From Anaerolineae bacterium (GTDB lineage Bacteria; Chloroflexota; Anaerolineae; Aggregatilineales; Phototrophicaceae), in NCBI GenBank assembly GCA_013360465.1, contig JABWBO010000039.1, positions 1 through 50,102 of the forward strand: a stretch of DNA of 50,102 bases. The letters are read 5' to 3'. The notes below the pieces were generated by a model, which made no database searches, had not been told where the DNA came from, and worked only from the letters and a program-made list of their open reading frames with translations. Shown in pieces: positions 43,773-50,102 of the stretch. A program made the translations under genes and the position numbers. Numbering within the stretch: the first letter of the stretch is position 1; each line of letters begins with the position of its first letter.

Positions 43773-45872
43773 TCATACCCTCCGCGCTGCGCCTGATCCG
43801 CTCGCTTCGAGGCGGCGGCTGATGGCAGCCATGACGTAGCTGAAGACGAAATACAGGATGCCGATGAACAGGTAGACCTCGCGATACAAGCCGAGAAATT
43901 CGGTCTGCGCCACCGTCGAACGGGCGATGCCGGTGAGATCGAGCAGCCCAACGATGGCGACCAGCGAGGTGTCTTTGAACAGGGAAATGAACTGACCGAC
44001 CAGCGCCGGGATCACATAGCGCAGCGCCTGCGGCAGGGTGATCAGCAGCGTGACCTGCCAGCCCGCCAGACCGAGCGCCTTCGCCGCTTCTTCCTGACCG
44101 TGCGGCACTGCCTGCAAGCCGCCGCGCACATTTTCCGCCAGGTATGCCGCGCTGAACAGCAGGATGCCGACCATCGCGCGGAAGACGTTATCGACCTCCG
44201 CCAGCGACGGATTGACCAGCGGCACGAGTAGCTGCGCCATGAACAGCACGGTGATCAGCGGCACGCCGCGCACGAATTCGATGTACAGGGTGCTGGCGAC
44301 GCGGATCGCCGGGAGCGCGCTGCGCCGTCCCAACGCCAGCAGCACGCCGAGCGGGAACGACGCCAGGACGCCGACCATCGTCAGCATGATGGTCAGCATC
44401 AGACCGCCCCAGCGGCGGGTATCGGTGATCGGCAGGACGCTCCCGAAGCCGTAGATCAGCAGGAAGATGATGAACGGCAGCGCCGAAAGCATCCAGGTGG
44501 AAAAACGCTGCGAGACCGCGCGGGCGCTGCGCCCTTTGCGCTTCGAGGGAAGGTAGCGGTCGGCGGCGCGGGCGGCGTAATAGCCGACGACGCCGGCGAC
44601 CAGCATCCACAGCAGCGCATCGTTGACGCCGTCCAGGAATGGTCCGACGTAGAGCATCAGCCAGTCGGCGGGGGTGCGGTCGCCGCGATATTGCAGATCG
44701 ATGATGATCGCCATCGGCACATTATCGCCGTCGATGCGCGGGCGCGTTTCCTCGGTGGTAAATTCGTCGGTCAGGCGCACGAACTGCGAGAAGCGCCCGG
44801 CGCTCTGGGTGGTCGTCCCGGTCTCGTCCACCGTTTCGCTGCGGGTGAAGGTGCGTTCCAGATGCGGGTAGATGCCGTAAACGCGGATCAGCGCCGTGCC
44901 TTCGCCGGGCTTTTCCAGGATGTACCAGCCGTCTTCGGGCAGTGCAATCTCGACGGGCGCGCTGCCCGCCTCCAGGACGCCTTCTGCGACGATCTCTTGG
45001 GTTGTGCCGCGCAGCAGACGGTATGACTGCGGCGTCTGGTTGAGCGCGAACGTCTCGGTGATCGGGTCGGAAACTTCCAGGCGTCCCCGCTCCGTCTCCA
45101 GGGCAGCGCGCTGATTGGCGGTCAGGGTGCGGGCGTTGGGGGCATCTTCCGCCAGCAGGCGCTCGATCTCGGCGACCCGCGCTTGATCGCGCAGACGGTT
45201 GAAGGCGGCGGCGCGCAGCAGATTCGCACCGGGATCGGCGAAGCTGTGCAGGGTTTGCAAATCGGCATCGCCGGCGCTGAGATCGACAGCCAGTTCCAGG
45301 CGCAGCGTCTCGCCGCCGCGCGCGATGAAGGCGAACTGATCAACCGGCGGCTGGGTGGAAGATCCGGAGGCGATATCGTCGGCGCTGGCGCTAAGATAGG
45401 TCGGCGGGAGCGGCAGCGCGGCGGCGATCAGCGGGATGACGAAGACCAGGGCGATCAGGGCGACCAGCAGGAGCGCCGTGCGCCGCGACACGCGCGCCCA
45501 CGACGCCAGCGCGAAGCCGAAGATGAAGGCGGCGATCAGGCTGGTCAGCACAACACGCCATTCGGCTTCCGGCTCGTAGCGACCGACCATGAACTGGCGC
45601 AGATTGAAGATGATGATGTACCAGTTGCCCTGGGACACCGCCCAGTTGACGATGCCGGCGACCGCGCCGATGGTCAGCGCGCCGGCGATCAGCGTCAGCA
45701 GGGCGTTGGTCGGCGTGCTGAAAAGGTTGTCGCGCGCCCACGCCAGCGGACCGGCGACCAGATTCGGCGGCGGCTTGATCGGCGGTTCGTCGTAGTAAAC
45801 GACGGCGGCACGGGCATCCGCGCCGCCTGGAGTCGCGCCCTGGGGCGGTTGGGGATCAGACAGTGGGGTCAT
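43773..45872 (-). CDS. aapM: Amino-acid ABC permease (AapM-like) with large extracytoplasmic insert
   Basis: This permease is 699 residues against about 380 for typical AapM. Residues 480-690 are a standard HisM-type domain ([35 protein letters not shown], the EAA loop [40 protein letters not shown]). The first 150 residues contain three TM helices. Residues about 155-400 form a soluble region that appears extracytoplasmic: it begins [16 protein letters not shown], includes a segment on Leu/Arg/Glu-rich helices, and then beta-like [20 protein letters not shown]. That insert matches no domain I know. A further TM pair precedes the permease domain. Gap to aapP is 4 nt, to aapQ 6 nt. Confidence 0.88.
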   Translation of the reverse strand: MTPLSDPQPPQGATPGGADARAAVVYYDEPPIKPPPNLVAGPLAWARDNLFSTPTNALLTLIAGALTIGAVAGIVNWAVSQGNWYIIIFNLRQFMVGRYEPEAEWRVVLTSLIAAFIFGFALASWARVSRRTALLLVALIALVFVIPLIAAALPLPPTYLSASADDIASGSSTQPPVDQFAFIARGGETLRLELAVDLSAGDADLQTLHSFADPGANLLRAAAFNRLRDQARVAEIERLLAEDAPNARTLTANQRAALETERGRLEVSDPITETFALNQTPQSYRLLRGTTQEIVAEGVLEAGSAPVEIALPEDGWYILEKPGEGTALIRVYGIYPHLERTFTRSETVDETGTTTQSAGRFSQFVRLTDEFTTEETRPRIDGDNVPMAIIIDLQYRGDRTPADWLMLYVGPFLDGVNDALLWMLVAGVVGYYAARAADRYLPSKRKGRSARAVSQRFSTWMLSALPFIIFLLIYGFGSVLPITDTRRWGGLMLTIMLTMVGVLASFPLGVLLALGRRSALPAIRVASTLYIEFVRGVPLITVLFMAQLLVPLVNPSLAEVDNVFRAMVGILLFSAAYLAENVRGGLQAVPHGQEEAAKALGLAGWQVTLLITLPQALRYVIPALVGQFISLFKDTSLVAIVGLLDLTGIARSTVAQTEFLGLYREVYLFIGILYFVFSYVMAAISRRLEASGSGAARRV

Positions 45873-45878
45873 TGCCGC

Positions 45879-47402
45879 TCACCTTGTGACCAGTTGGAAA
45901 CGGCTGTTGGCGCGGTTGGTTGCCCAGGCGATGATCAAACTGAGTACCAGATAGGTGAGCATCACCATCACCATGCCCGTCACCGACTGCCCGGACTGGT
46001 TCATGATCGTCGTCGTGACCAGGAAGAGATCGGCAAAGGCGACGGCAATCGCCAGGCTGGAGTTCTTGGCGAGGTTGAGATACTGGTTGCCCAGCGGCGG
46101 AATAATCACCCGCAGCGCCTGGGGCAGCACCACCAACCGCAGCACATCGGTGGCGGACAAGCCCAGCGCCCGCGCCGCCTCGACCTGACCGTGCGGCACC
46201 GCCTGAATGCCGGCGCGCACGATTTCGGCGATGAACGCCGAGGTATACACCACCAGCCCCAGCAGCAGCGCCATATATTCCGGGAAGATCTGCGTCCCGG
46301 TCAGATAGCGGAAATTGTTCTTGGTCGGCAGCTTGAAGAGGAGCGGGTCACGGGCGGCGAGCAGCTCATCCTCCGGCGTCAGCAGCGCCTGTGCGCGCGC
46401 CTCTTCGAGGGGCAAGATGATCGTCGCGCCGTCGGCGTTGGTCACGGCGACGGTCGAAGGCGCGGGTTCGCCGCTGACGATCACCCATCCGGCGACCGCT
46501 GCGACGGCGATGACGGCGATGGCGTAAGCGGGGCGCGGGGCGCGCCGACCGGTCGTCTCTTTCAAACGTCCGTAATAAACCCAGAGGACCAGCGCCAGAG
46601 CGACGCCGACGGCGACGAACGCCATCCAGTCGGCGGAACGCCCCGTCGCCTGAATTTCCGGGAAGGCAAAACCGCGAATATTGAAATAAGCCCAGGGCTG
46701 CACTTCAAAGCGGAAAGTCGATCCGCCGTCGATCATACCCAGGCGCACTGCCGCTTCGGCGGCGGCGACCAGCGCCACCCACCCCCATACGTAGAGGCGA
46801 CGGCGTCTATGCCGCGAAGGCGGAAGGCGGCGCATCTGCGACCACACCCACAGCCCGGCGGCGGCATAGATCAGCAGGCGCAGGGGGACGATGGCGATGC
46901 CCTCCTGAGGCAGGGAAACACTCTGCTGGAAGGTGGGCAGGCTGAGCATGAAGATGAAATACCAGGCGAAGAGCTGCACCAGCAGCGGCGTGTTGCGCAG
47001 GATTTCGACATAAACCTGCGAGATGGTGCGCACCAGCCAGTTGGTGCTGAGCAGGAAGATGCCGACCAGGACGCCCAGCACGGTCGCCGCGATCAGTCCG
47101 ACGCTGATGTTGCGCAGCGTGTTGATGAGTCCGACGACGTAGGCTTCCCAGTAGGTGCTGCTGGCGCTGTACCAGTCTGGTCGTTCGCTGATGTCGAAAC
47201 CGGCGCGCGTCTGCAAAAACCACAGGTTCGGCGTCAGATTCTTGGATTCCAGCGCCGTGAGGATGCCGGCGACCAGACCATACAGCAGCGCGATCAGGAT
47301 GATCACGAAGAGGATTTGCCCGGCGATCTGCAGGACGCGCTCGTCACGGAGCAGATTTGAAGGGGAGGATCGGCGTTGAGAAGAAGGGGACGGCGCTGCC
47401 AT
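45879..47402 (-). CDS. aapQ: Amino-acid ABC permease (AapQ-like) with internal expansion
   Basis: This 507-residue permease is longer than usual AapQ (about 400). The N-terminal TM is followed by a loop (FDISERPDWYSASSTYWEAYVVGLINTLRN) characteristic of AapQ. The permease domain begins ISVGLIAATVLGVLVGIFLLSTNWLVRTISQVYVEILRNTPLLVQLF. It is interrupted after about residue 155 by roughly 200 residues that hold three extra TM helices and a soluble stretch (STVAVTNADGATIILPLEEARAQ). It resumes with AFIAEIVRAGIQAVPHGQVEAARALGLSATDVLRLVVLPQALR, including the EAA loop. Insertions here are known for AapQ, but this one is long. Separated from the binding-protein gene by two hairpins. Confidence 0.9.
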   Translation of the reverse strand: MAAPSPSSQRRSSPSNLLRDERVLQIAGQILFVIILIALLYGLVAGILTALESKNLTPNLWFLQTRAGFDISERPDWYSASSTYWEAYVVGLINTLRNISVGLIAATVLGVLVGIFLLSTNWLVRTISQVYVEILRNTPLLVQLFAWYFIFMLSLPTFQQSVSLPQEGIAIVPLRLLIYAAAGLWVWSQMRRLPPSRHRRRRLYVWGWVALVAAAEAAVRLGMIDGGSTFRFEVQPWAYFNIRGFAFPEIQATGRSADWMAFVAVGVALALVLWVYYGRLKETTGRRAPRPAYAIAVIAVAAVAGWVIVSGEPAPSTVAVTNADGATIILPLEEARAQALLTPEDELLAARDPLLFKLPTKNNFRYLTGTQIFPEYMALLLGLVVYTSAFIAEIVRAGIQAVPHGQVEAARALGLSATDVLRLVVLPQALRVIIPPLGNQYLNLAKNSSLAIAVAFADLFLVTTTIMNQSGQSVTGMVMVMLTYLVLSLIIAWATNRANSRFQLVTR

Positions 47403-47462
47403 AGGATCGCTTTCTCTACAGGCGCACAGCGCGGCGCTTCTGGACTGCCGCTAGGATGAGGT

Positions 47463-47525
47463 AGGGGCATGGTGTGCCATGCCCCTGCTTGTCCGCCTCA
47501 TCCGCCGAGAGGGAAGATGAGGCGG
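47463..47525 (-). promoter_or_regulatory. Twin hairpins between aapJ-like and aapQ-like genes
   Basis: CCGCCTCATC (47493-47502) pairs perfectly with GATGAGGCGG (47516-47525). Next, AGGGGCATGG (47463-47472) pairs with CCATGCCCCT (47477-47486) around a 4-nt loop; this second one belongs to the GTAGGGGC family. They follow the binding-protein stop by 13 nt. They probably protect its mRNA or reduce transcription into the permease genes. Confidence 0.65.
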
Positions 47526-47538
47526 CGCTGGCGTTTGA

Positions 47539-48588
47539 CTAGCGGAAGGGCGGCGCGTACTGAAGACCACCGTCCGTCCACAGCGCGTTCAGGCCGCGAT
47601 CCAGGTTGAACACCGTATCGGGACCCAGATGGCGGTCGAAGATTTCGCCGTAGTTGCCCACCTGGCGGATGACCGTCACCACGAAGTCGTTCGGGATGCC
47701 GAAATAAGCGCCGGCGGAGTTGTCATTGGTTCCCAGCAGACGCTGGATTTCCGGCACGTCGCTGGTCAGGAATTCGTCGATGTTCTCGCTGGTGATGCCG
47801 AATTCTTCCGCCTGGATAGTGGCGTAGATGACCCAGCGGACGATGTCGGCGAACTGGGCGTCGCTCTGCGGCGTCACCGGAGCCAGGGGCTCCTTGCTGA
47901 GGGTGACTTCCAGGATGTAATGCGCACCCGGGTCTTCGGCGGTGGACTTATAGGCGAGCAGACCGCTCTTGTCGGTCGTGAAGGCGTCGCAGCGCCCGCT
48001 CAGGTAGCCTTCCCAGGTCGAGGCGGCGTCGGCGAAGACCTGCGGCGTGTAGTTCAGACCGCGCTGATCGAAGGAGTCGGCGAGGTTGAGTTCGGTCGTC
48101 GTGCCGCTCTGAACGCAGATCGACGCGCCGTCCAGCGCTTCGATCTGGGTGATGCCGCTCTCGGTGCTGACCATCAAGCCCTGACCATCATAGAAAGTGA
48201 CCGGCGCGAAGGTCGCGCCCCAGGTGGTGTCACGGCTGACCGTCATGGTGGTGTTGCGCGACATCAGGTCCACTTCGCCGGACTGAATGGCAGCCTGGCG
48301 TTCGCCCGCCTGCAGGGGACGGTAGGAGACGGCGTTGGCATCGCCCAGGATGGCGGCGGCGACAGCGCGGCAGAAGTCCACGTCGAAGCCTTCATATTCA
48401 CCGGCGTCGTTGACGGCAGCGAAGCCCGCCAGACCCGTGTTCACGCCGCAGACCAGTTCGCCGCGGTCGATGATCCGTTGGGTGATCTCGCCCAGGGCGA
48501 CCGGGGCAGCATCCTGCGCCAGGACAGCGCCCGTCGCCGTCAGGGCGACCATCAGGACGAGAAACAGCAAGGCAAACCGCTTCTTCAT
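47539..48588 (-). CDS. aapJ: Amino-acid ABC transporter substrate-binding protein (AapJ-like)
   Basis: This 349-residue exported binding protein of family 3 has signal peptide MKKRFALLFLVLMVALTATGAVLAQDAAP, cut before Gln and lacking a lipobox. Family features are ELVCGVNTGLAGFAAVNDAGEYEGFDVDFCRAVAAAILGD, VDLMSRNTTMTVSRDTTWGATFAPVTFYDGQG and GASICVQSGTTTELNLADSF. Near the C-terminus it has VGNYGEIFDRHLG and LNRGLNALWTDGGLQYAPPFR-like ending (NLDRGLNALWTDGGLQYAPPFR in pattern), which is typical of AapJ/BztA general L-amino-acid binding proteins. The start ATG 48588 has AAGGAG ten bases upstream. It is the first gene of the operon, with a consensus-like promoter. Confidence 0.93.
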   Translation of the reverse strand: MKKRFALLFLVLMVALTATGAVLAQDAAPVALGEITQRIIDRGELVCGVNTGLAGFAAVNDAGEYEGFDVDFCRAVAAAILGDANAVSYRPLQAGERQAAIQSGEVDLMSRNTTMTVSRDTTWGATFAPVTFYDGQGLMVSTESGITQIEALDGASICVQSGTTTELNLADSFDQRGLNYTPQVFADAASTWEGYLSGRCDAFTTDKSGLLAYKSTAEDPGAHYILEVTLSKEPLAPVTPQSDAQFADIVRWVIYATIQAEEFGITSENIDEFLTSDVPEIQRLLGTNDNSAGAYFGIPNDFVVTVIRQVGNYGEIFDRHLGPDTVFNLDRGLNALWTDGGLQYAPPFR

Positions 48589-48711
48589 CGTAAAATGCTC
48601 CTTATTGTTGGAATTGTAAAACGAACTTACGAAAACCCTTGTGGAGAACATGGCATGGGCGCAGGTGGACTGCATTGGCACTTTCCACCAGGCACATTGC
48701 AACATTTGGGC

Positions 48712-48740
48712 AGTTTAGCGTAATACACGGGGGTTGTCAA
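48712..48740 (-). promoter_or_regulatory. Promoter of the amino-acid transporter operon
   Basis: On the minus strand, a perfect TTGACA (48735-48740) and TAAACT (48712-48717) are 17 bp apart. The predicted start is near 48705, giving a leader of about 115 nt before ATG 48588. I see no riboswitch-like fold in that leader. Confidence 0.8.
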
Positions 48741-48844
48741 AAGGCGGGCAATCCGGATTCAGGCGCAGACATGGTGGACCTCTCCTGGTGATTGCCATCT
48801 GTCATGAGTGTAACGCACAACGCGCTCCACGCGCTTTGCGCCTC

Positions 48845-48873
48845 TTTGCCGCGCGCGCGCTTTGCGTTACAGT
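48845..48873 (+). promoter_or_regulatory. Candidate promoter of the sugar ABC ATPase gene
   Basis: TTTGCC and TACAGT (48868-48873) are separated by 17 bp of GC-rich sequence. Transcription would begin only a few bases before ATG 48884, which has no Shine-Dalgarno site. The message may therefore be leaderless. Confidence 0.4.
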
Positions 48874-48883
48874 TTTCGCCATC

Positions 48884-50102
48884 ATGTCTGACCTGTGCCC
48901 GCTCCTCTCCCTTTCCCATGCCAGCAAATCCTACGGCGGCAGCCCGGCACTGATCGATGCTACCCTCGACCTGCTCCCCGGTGAGGTTCACGCCCTGGTG
49001 GGCGAAAACGGCGCGGGCAAAAGCACCCTGATCAAAATCCTCGCCGGCGTGGTCGCGCCCGATCATGCCGAGATCGCCGTCGGCGGCGCGCCGGCTGTCT
49101 TCCACAACGCGGCGGACGCCTTCGCGCACGGGCTGCGCTTCATCCATCAGGAACTCAACATCGTGCCGGGGCTTTCGGTGGCGGAGAACATCTTCCTCAG
49201 CCAGCCCTACCCCCGCCGCGCCGGCGCGCTGGTCGATTGGGCGCGCCTGAACGCCGCCGCCCGCGCGGCGCTGGCGGCACTGCACATCGATCATATCGAC
49301 CCGCGCAGCAAGATCGCCCGGCTGAACACCGGCGACCAGATGCTCGTCAAGATCGCCGGCGCCTTCGCCGGGTCGCTCCAGAACGGCGGAGAAACAGGCG
49401 GCTCAGCGAAAGACGGGGCGAACCTGTTCGTCATGGACGAGCCGACGGCGGCGCTGACCGGCGCGGAAGCCGATCGGCTGTTCGCCGTCATCGCGCGGTT
49501 GAAAGCGCGGGGCTGCGCCGTCCTCTACGTGACGCACCGTTTGGATGAAGTCTTCGCCATTGCCGACCGCGTGACGGTCATGCGCGATGGACGGGTCGTC
49601 GCCGTCAAGCCGATCCACCAGACCGACAGCGCCGACCTCATCCGCCTGATGACCGGGCGGGAGATCAGCGGCGTCTACCCCCCGCGCGCCTCACCCTTGA
49701 GCAGCGCGCCGCTGCTGCGCATCCATGATCTGCGGACGGCGCACCTAGCAGGAGCCGCTTTTGACCTGCGCGCCGGAGAAATCCTGGGCGTCGCCGGGCT
49801 GACCGGCTCTGGACGGTCGGAGCTGCTGCGGGCGCTGGTCGGGGCGGACCGGCTGAGCGGCGGAGAAATCACCCTGAACGGAAGCGCCGCCCCGGAGTCC
49901 GCCGGCGCGAAAGGCAGGGACCTGCACATCACAGCCGCTTCCCGCTGGAACCCGACCGCCGCCTGGCGCAGCGGCATCGCCTACGTGCCGGAAGAACGTC
50001 GGACGCAGGGTCTCATCCTCTCGCGCATGATCCGCGACAACGTGACCCTGCCGCACCTCAGCGCGCTCAGCGGCGGCGGCGTGGCGCTGCAGCGCGGGCG
50101 CG
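48884..50102 (+). CDS. Sugar ABC transporter ATPase, RbsA/MglA type (3' partial)
   Basis: The gene runs off the right edge, so only about 406 of the usual 500 residues are visible. Two ABC domains are present. The first has Walker A GENGAGKST near residue 43, Q-loop LRFIHQELNIVPGLSVAENIFL and Walker B LFVMDEPTAAL. Its signature is altered to LNTGDQMLVKIAGAF instead of LSxGxxQ, and its switch is YVTHRLDEVFAIADRV. The second has the degenerate Walker A GLTGSGRSELLRAL normal for this class and GIAYVPEERRTQGLIL, a hallmark of RbsA/MglA/XylG. Permease and binding-protein genes presumably lie beyond the window. The start ATG 48884 gives the domain its normal N-terminus. Confidence 0.92.
   Translation, partial: MSDLCPLLSLSHASKSYGGSPALIDATLDLLPGEVHALVGENGAGKSTLIKILAGVVAPDHAEIAVGGAPAVFHNAADAFAHGLRFIHQELNIVPGLSVAENIFLSQPYPRRAGALVDWARLNAAARAALAALHIDHIDPRSKIARLNTGDQMLVKIAGAFAGSLQNGGETGGSAKDGANLFVMDEPTAALTGAEADRLFAVIARLKARGCAVLYVTHRLDEVFAIADRVTVMRDGRVVAVKPIHQTDSADLIRLMTGREISGVYPPRASPLSSAPLLRIHDLRTAHLAGAAFDLRAGEILGVAGLTGSGRSELLRALVGADRLSGGEITLNGSAAPESAGAKGRDLHITAASRWNPTAAWRSGIAYVPEERRTQGLILSRMIRDNVTLPHLSALSGGGVALQRGR

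Noticed and set aside
45183-47360. Plus-strand 725-codon frame opposite the aap permeases
   Set aside because: Composition is dominated by Arg/Gly/Gln/His typical of the antisense of membrane-protein codons in high-GC DNA; no domain is visible.
48589-48705. Riboswitch in the aapJ leader
   Set aside because: No conserved riboswitch core or strong stem was seen in the roughly 115-nt leader.

Overview
The window is a high-GC chromosomal segment, densely packed and mostly in long operons. Several features suggest a Chloroflexota bacterium, probably Anaerolineae-like, although no rRNA or marker tree is available here. These are a MutL-like ASKHA protein next to a DUF6754-type protein, very large Asp/Glu-rich proteins with Pro/Thr linkers, many short GTAGGGGC-type palindromic repeats between genes, and exported proteins cut at an Ala-Gln-Asp/Glu site. 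No tRNA, rRNA, CRISPR array, transposase or phage gene was seen.

Layout. 1-2763 (+): the 3' part of a polytopic membrane protein and an overlapping lipoprotein gene. 2862-5164: a CoA-binding protein (-), then a flavodoxin and a saccharopine/lysine dehydrogenase-like enzyme (+), closed by a strong bidirectional terminator. 5340-18660 (-): an eight-gene, 13.3 kb operon of largely unknown function. It encodes a 99-aa protein, a DUF6754-like membrane protein, a 202-aa membrane protein, a 2025-aa repeat-rich two-TM scaffold, a 215-aa membrane protein, an orphan MutL-like ATPase, a 358-aa beta-rich protein and a 569-aa Ala/Thr/Gln-rich surface protein with an LPDTG motif. This is the best candidate for an undescribed system. 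18838-20472 (+): recA interrupted by an in-frame 190-aa mini-intein, with a clear promoter.

20623-30609 (-): a peptide-type ABC transporter (family 5 binding protein, two permeases, two ATPases), a 63-aa membrane protein, a GntR/HutC regulator, NagZ-type GH3 and NamZ-type DUF1343. Together these read as uptake and hydrolysis of peptidoglycan fragments. A DasR/NagR-like palindrome lies at the predicted transcription start of the binding-protein gene, which suggests control by the GntR protein. 30751-33284: a zinc-free MDR oxidoreductase (+), a DMT exporter and a GNAT acetyltransferase (-).

33519-41469 (+): an unknown membrane protein, an exported penicillin-acylase-family hydrolase, ClpC and an exported DUF3352-like protein. 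41540-42784 (-): an exported serpin. 43016-48588 (-): a polar amino-acid ABC transporter (AapJ, Q, M, P) whose two permeases carry unusually large insertions. 48884 to the window end (+): an RbsA/MglA-type sugar ABC ATPase cut by the window edge.

Intergenic DNA holds at least three dispersed repeat families: a 116-142 bp MITE-like element in two copies, GTAGGGGC palindromes, and AGTGCTGAG/AGGACTGAG strings. Two of them appear to extend or supply the 5' end of a reading frame.
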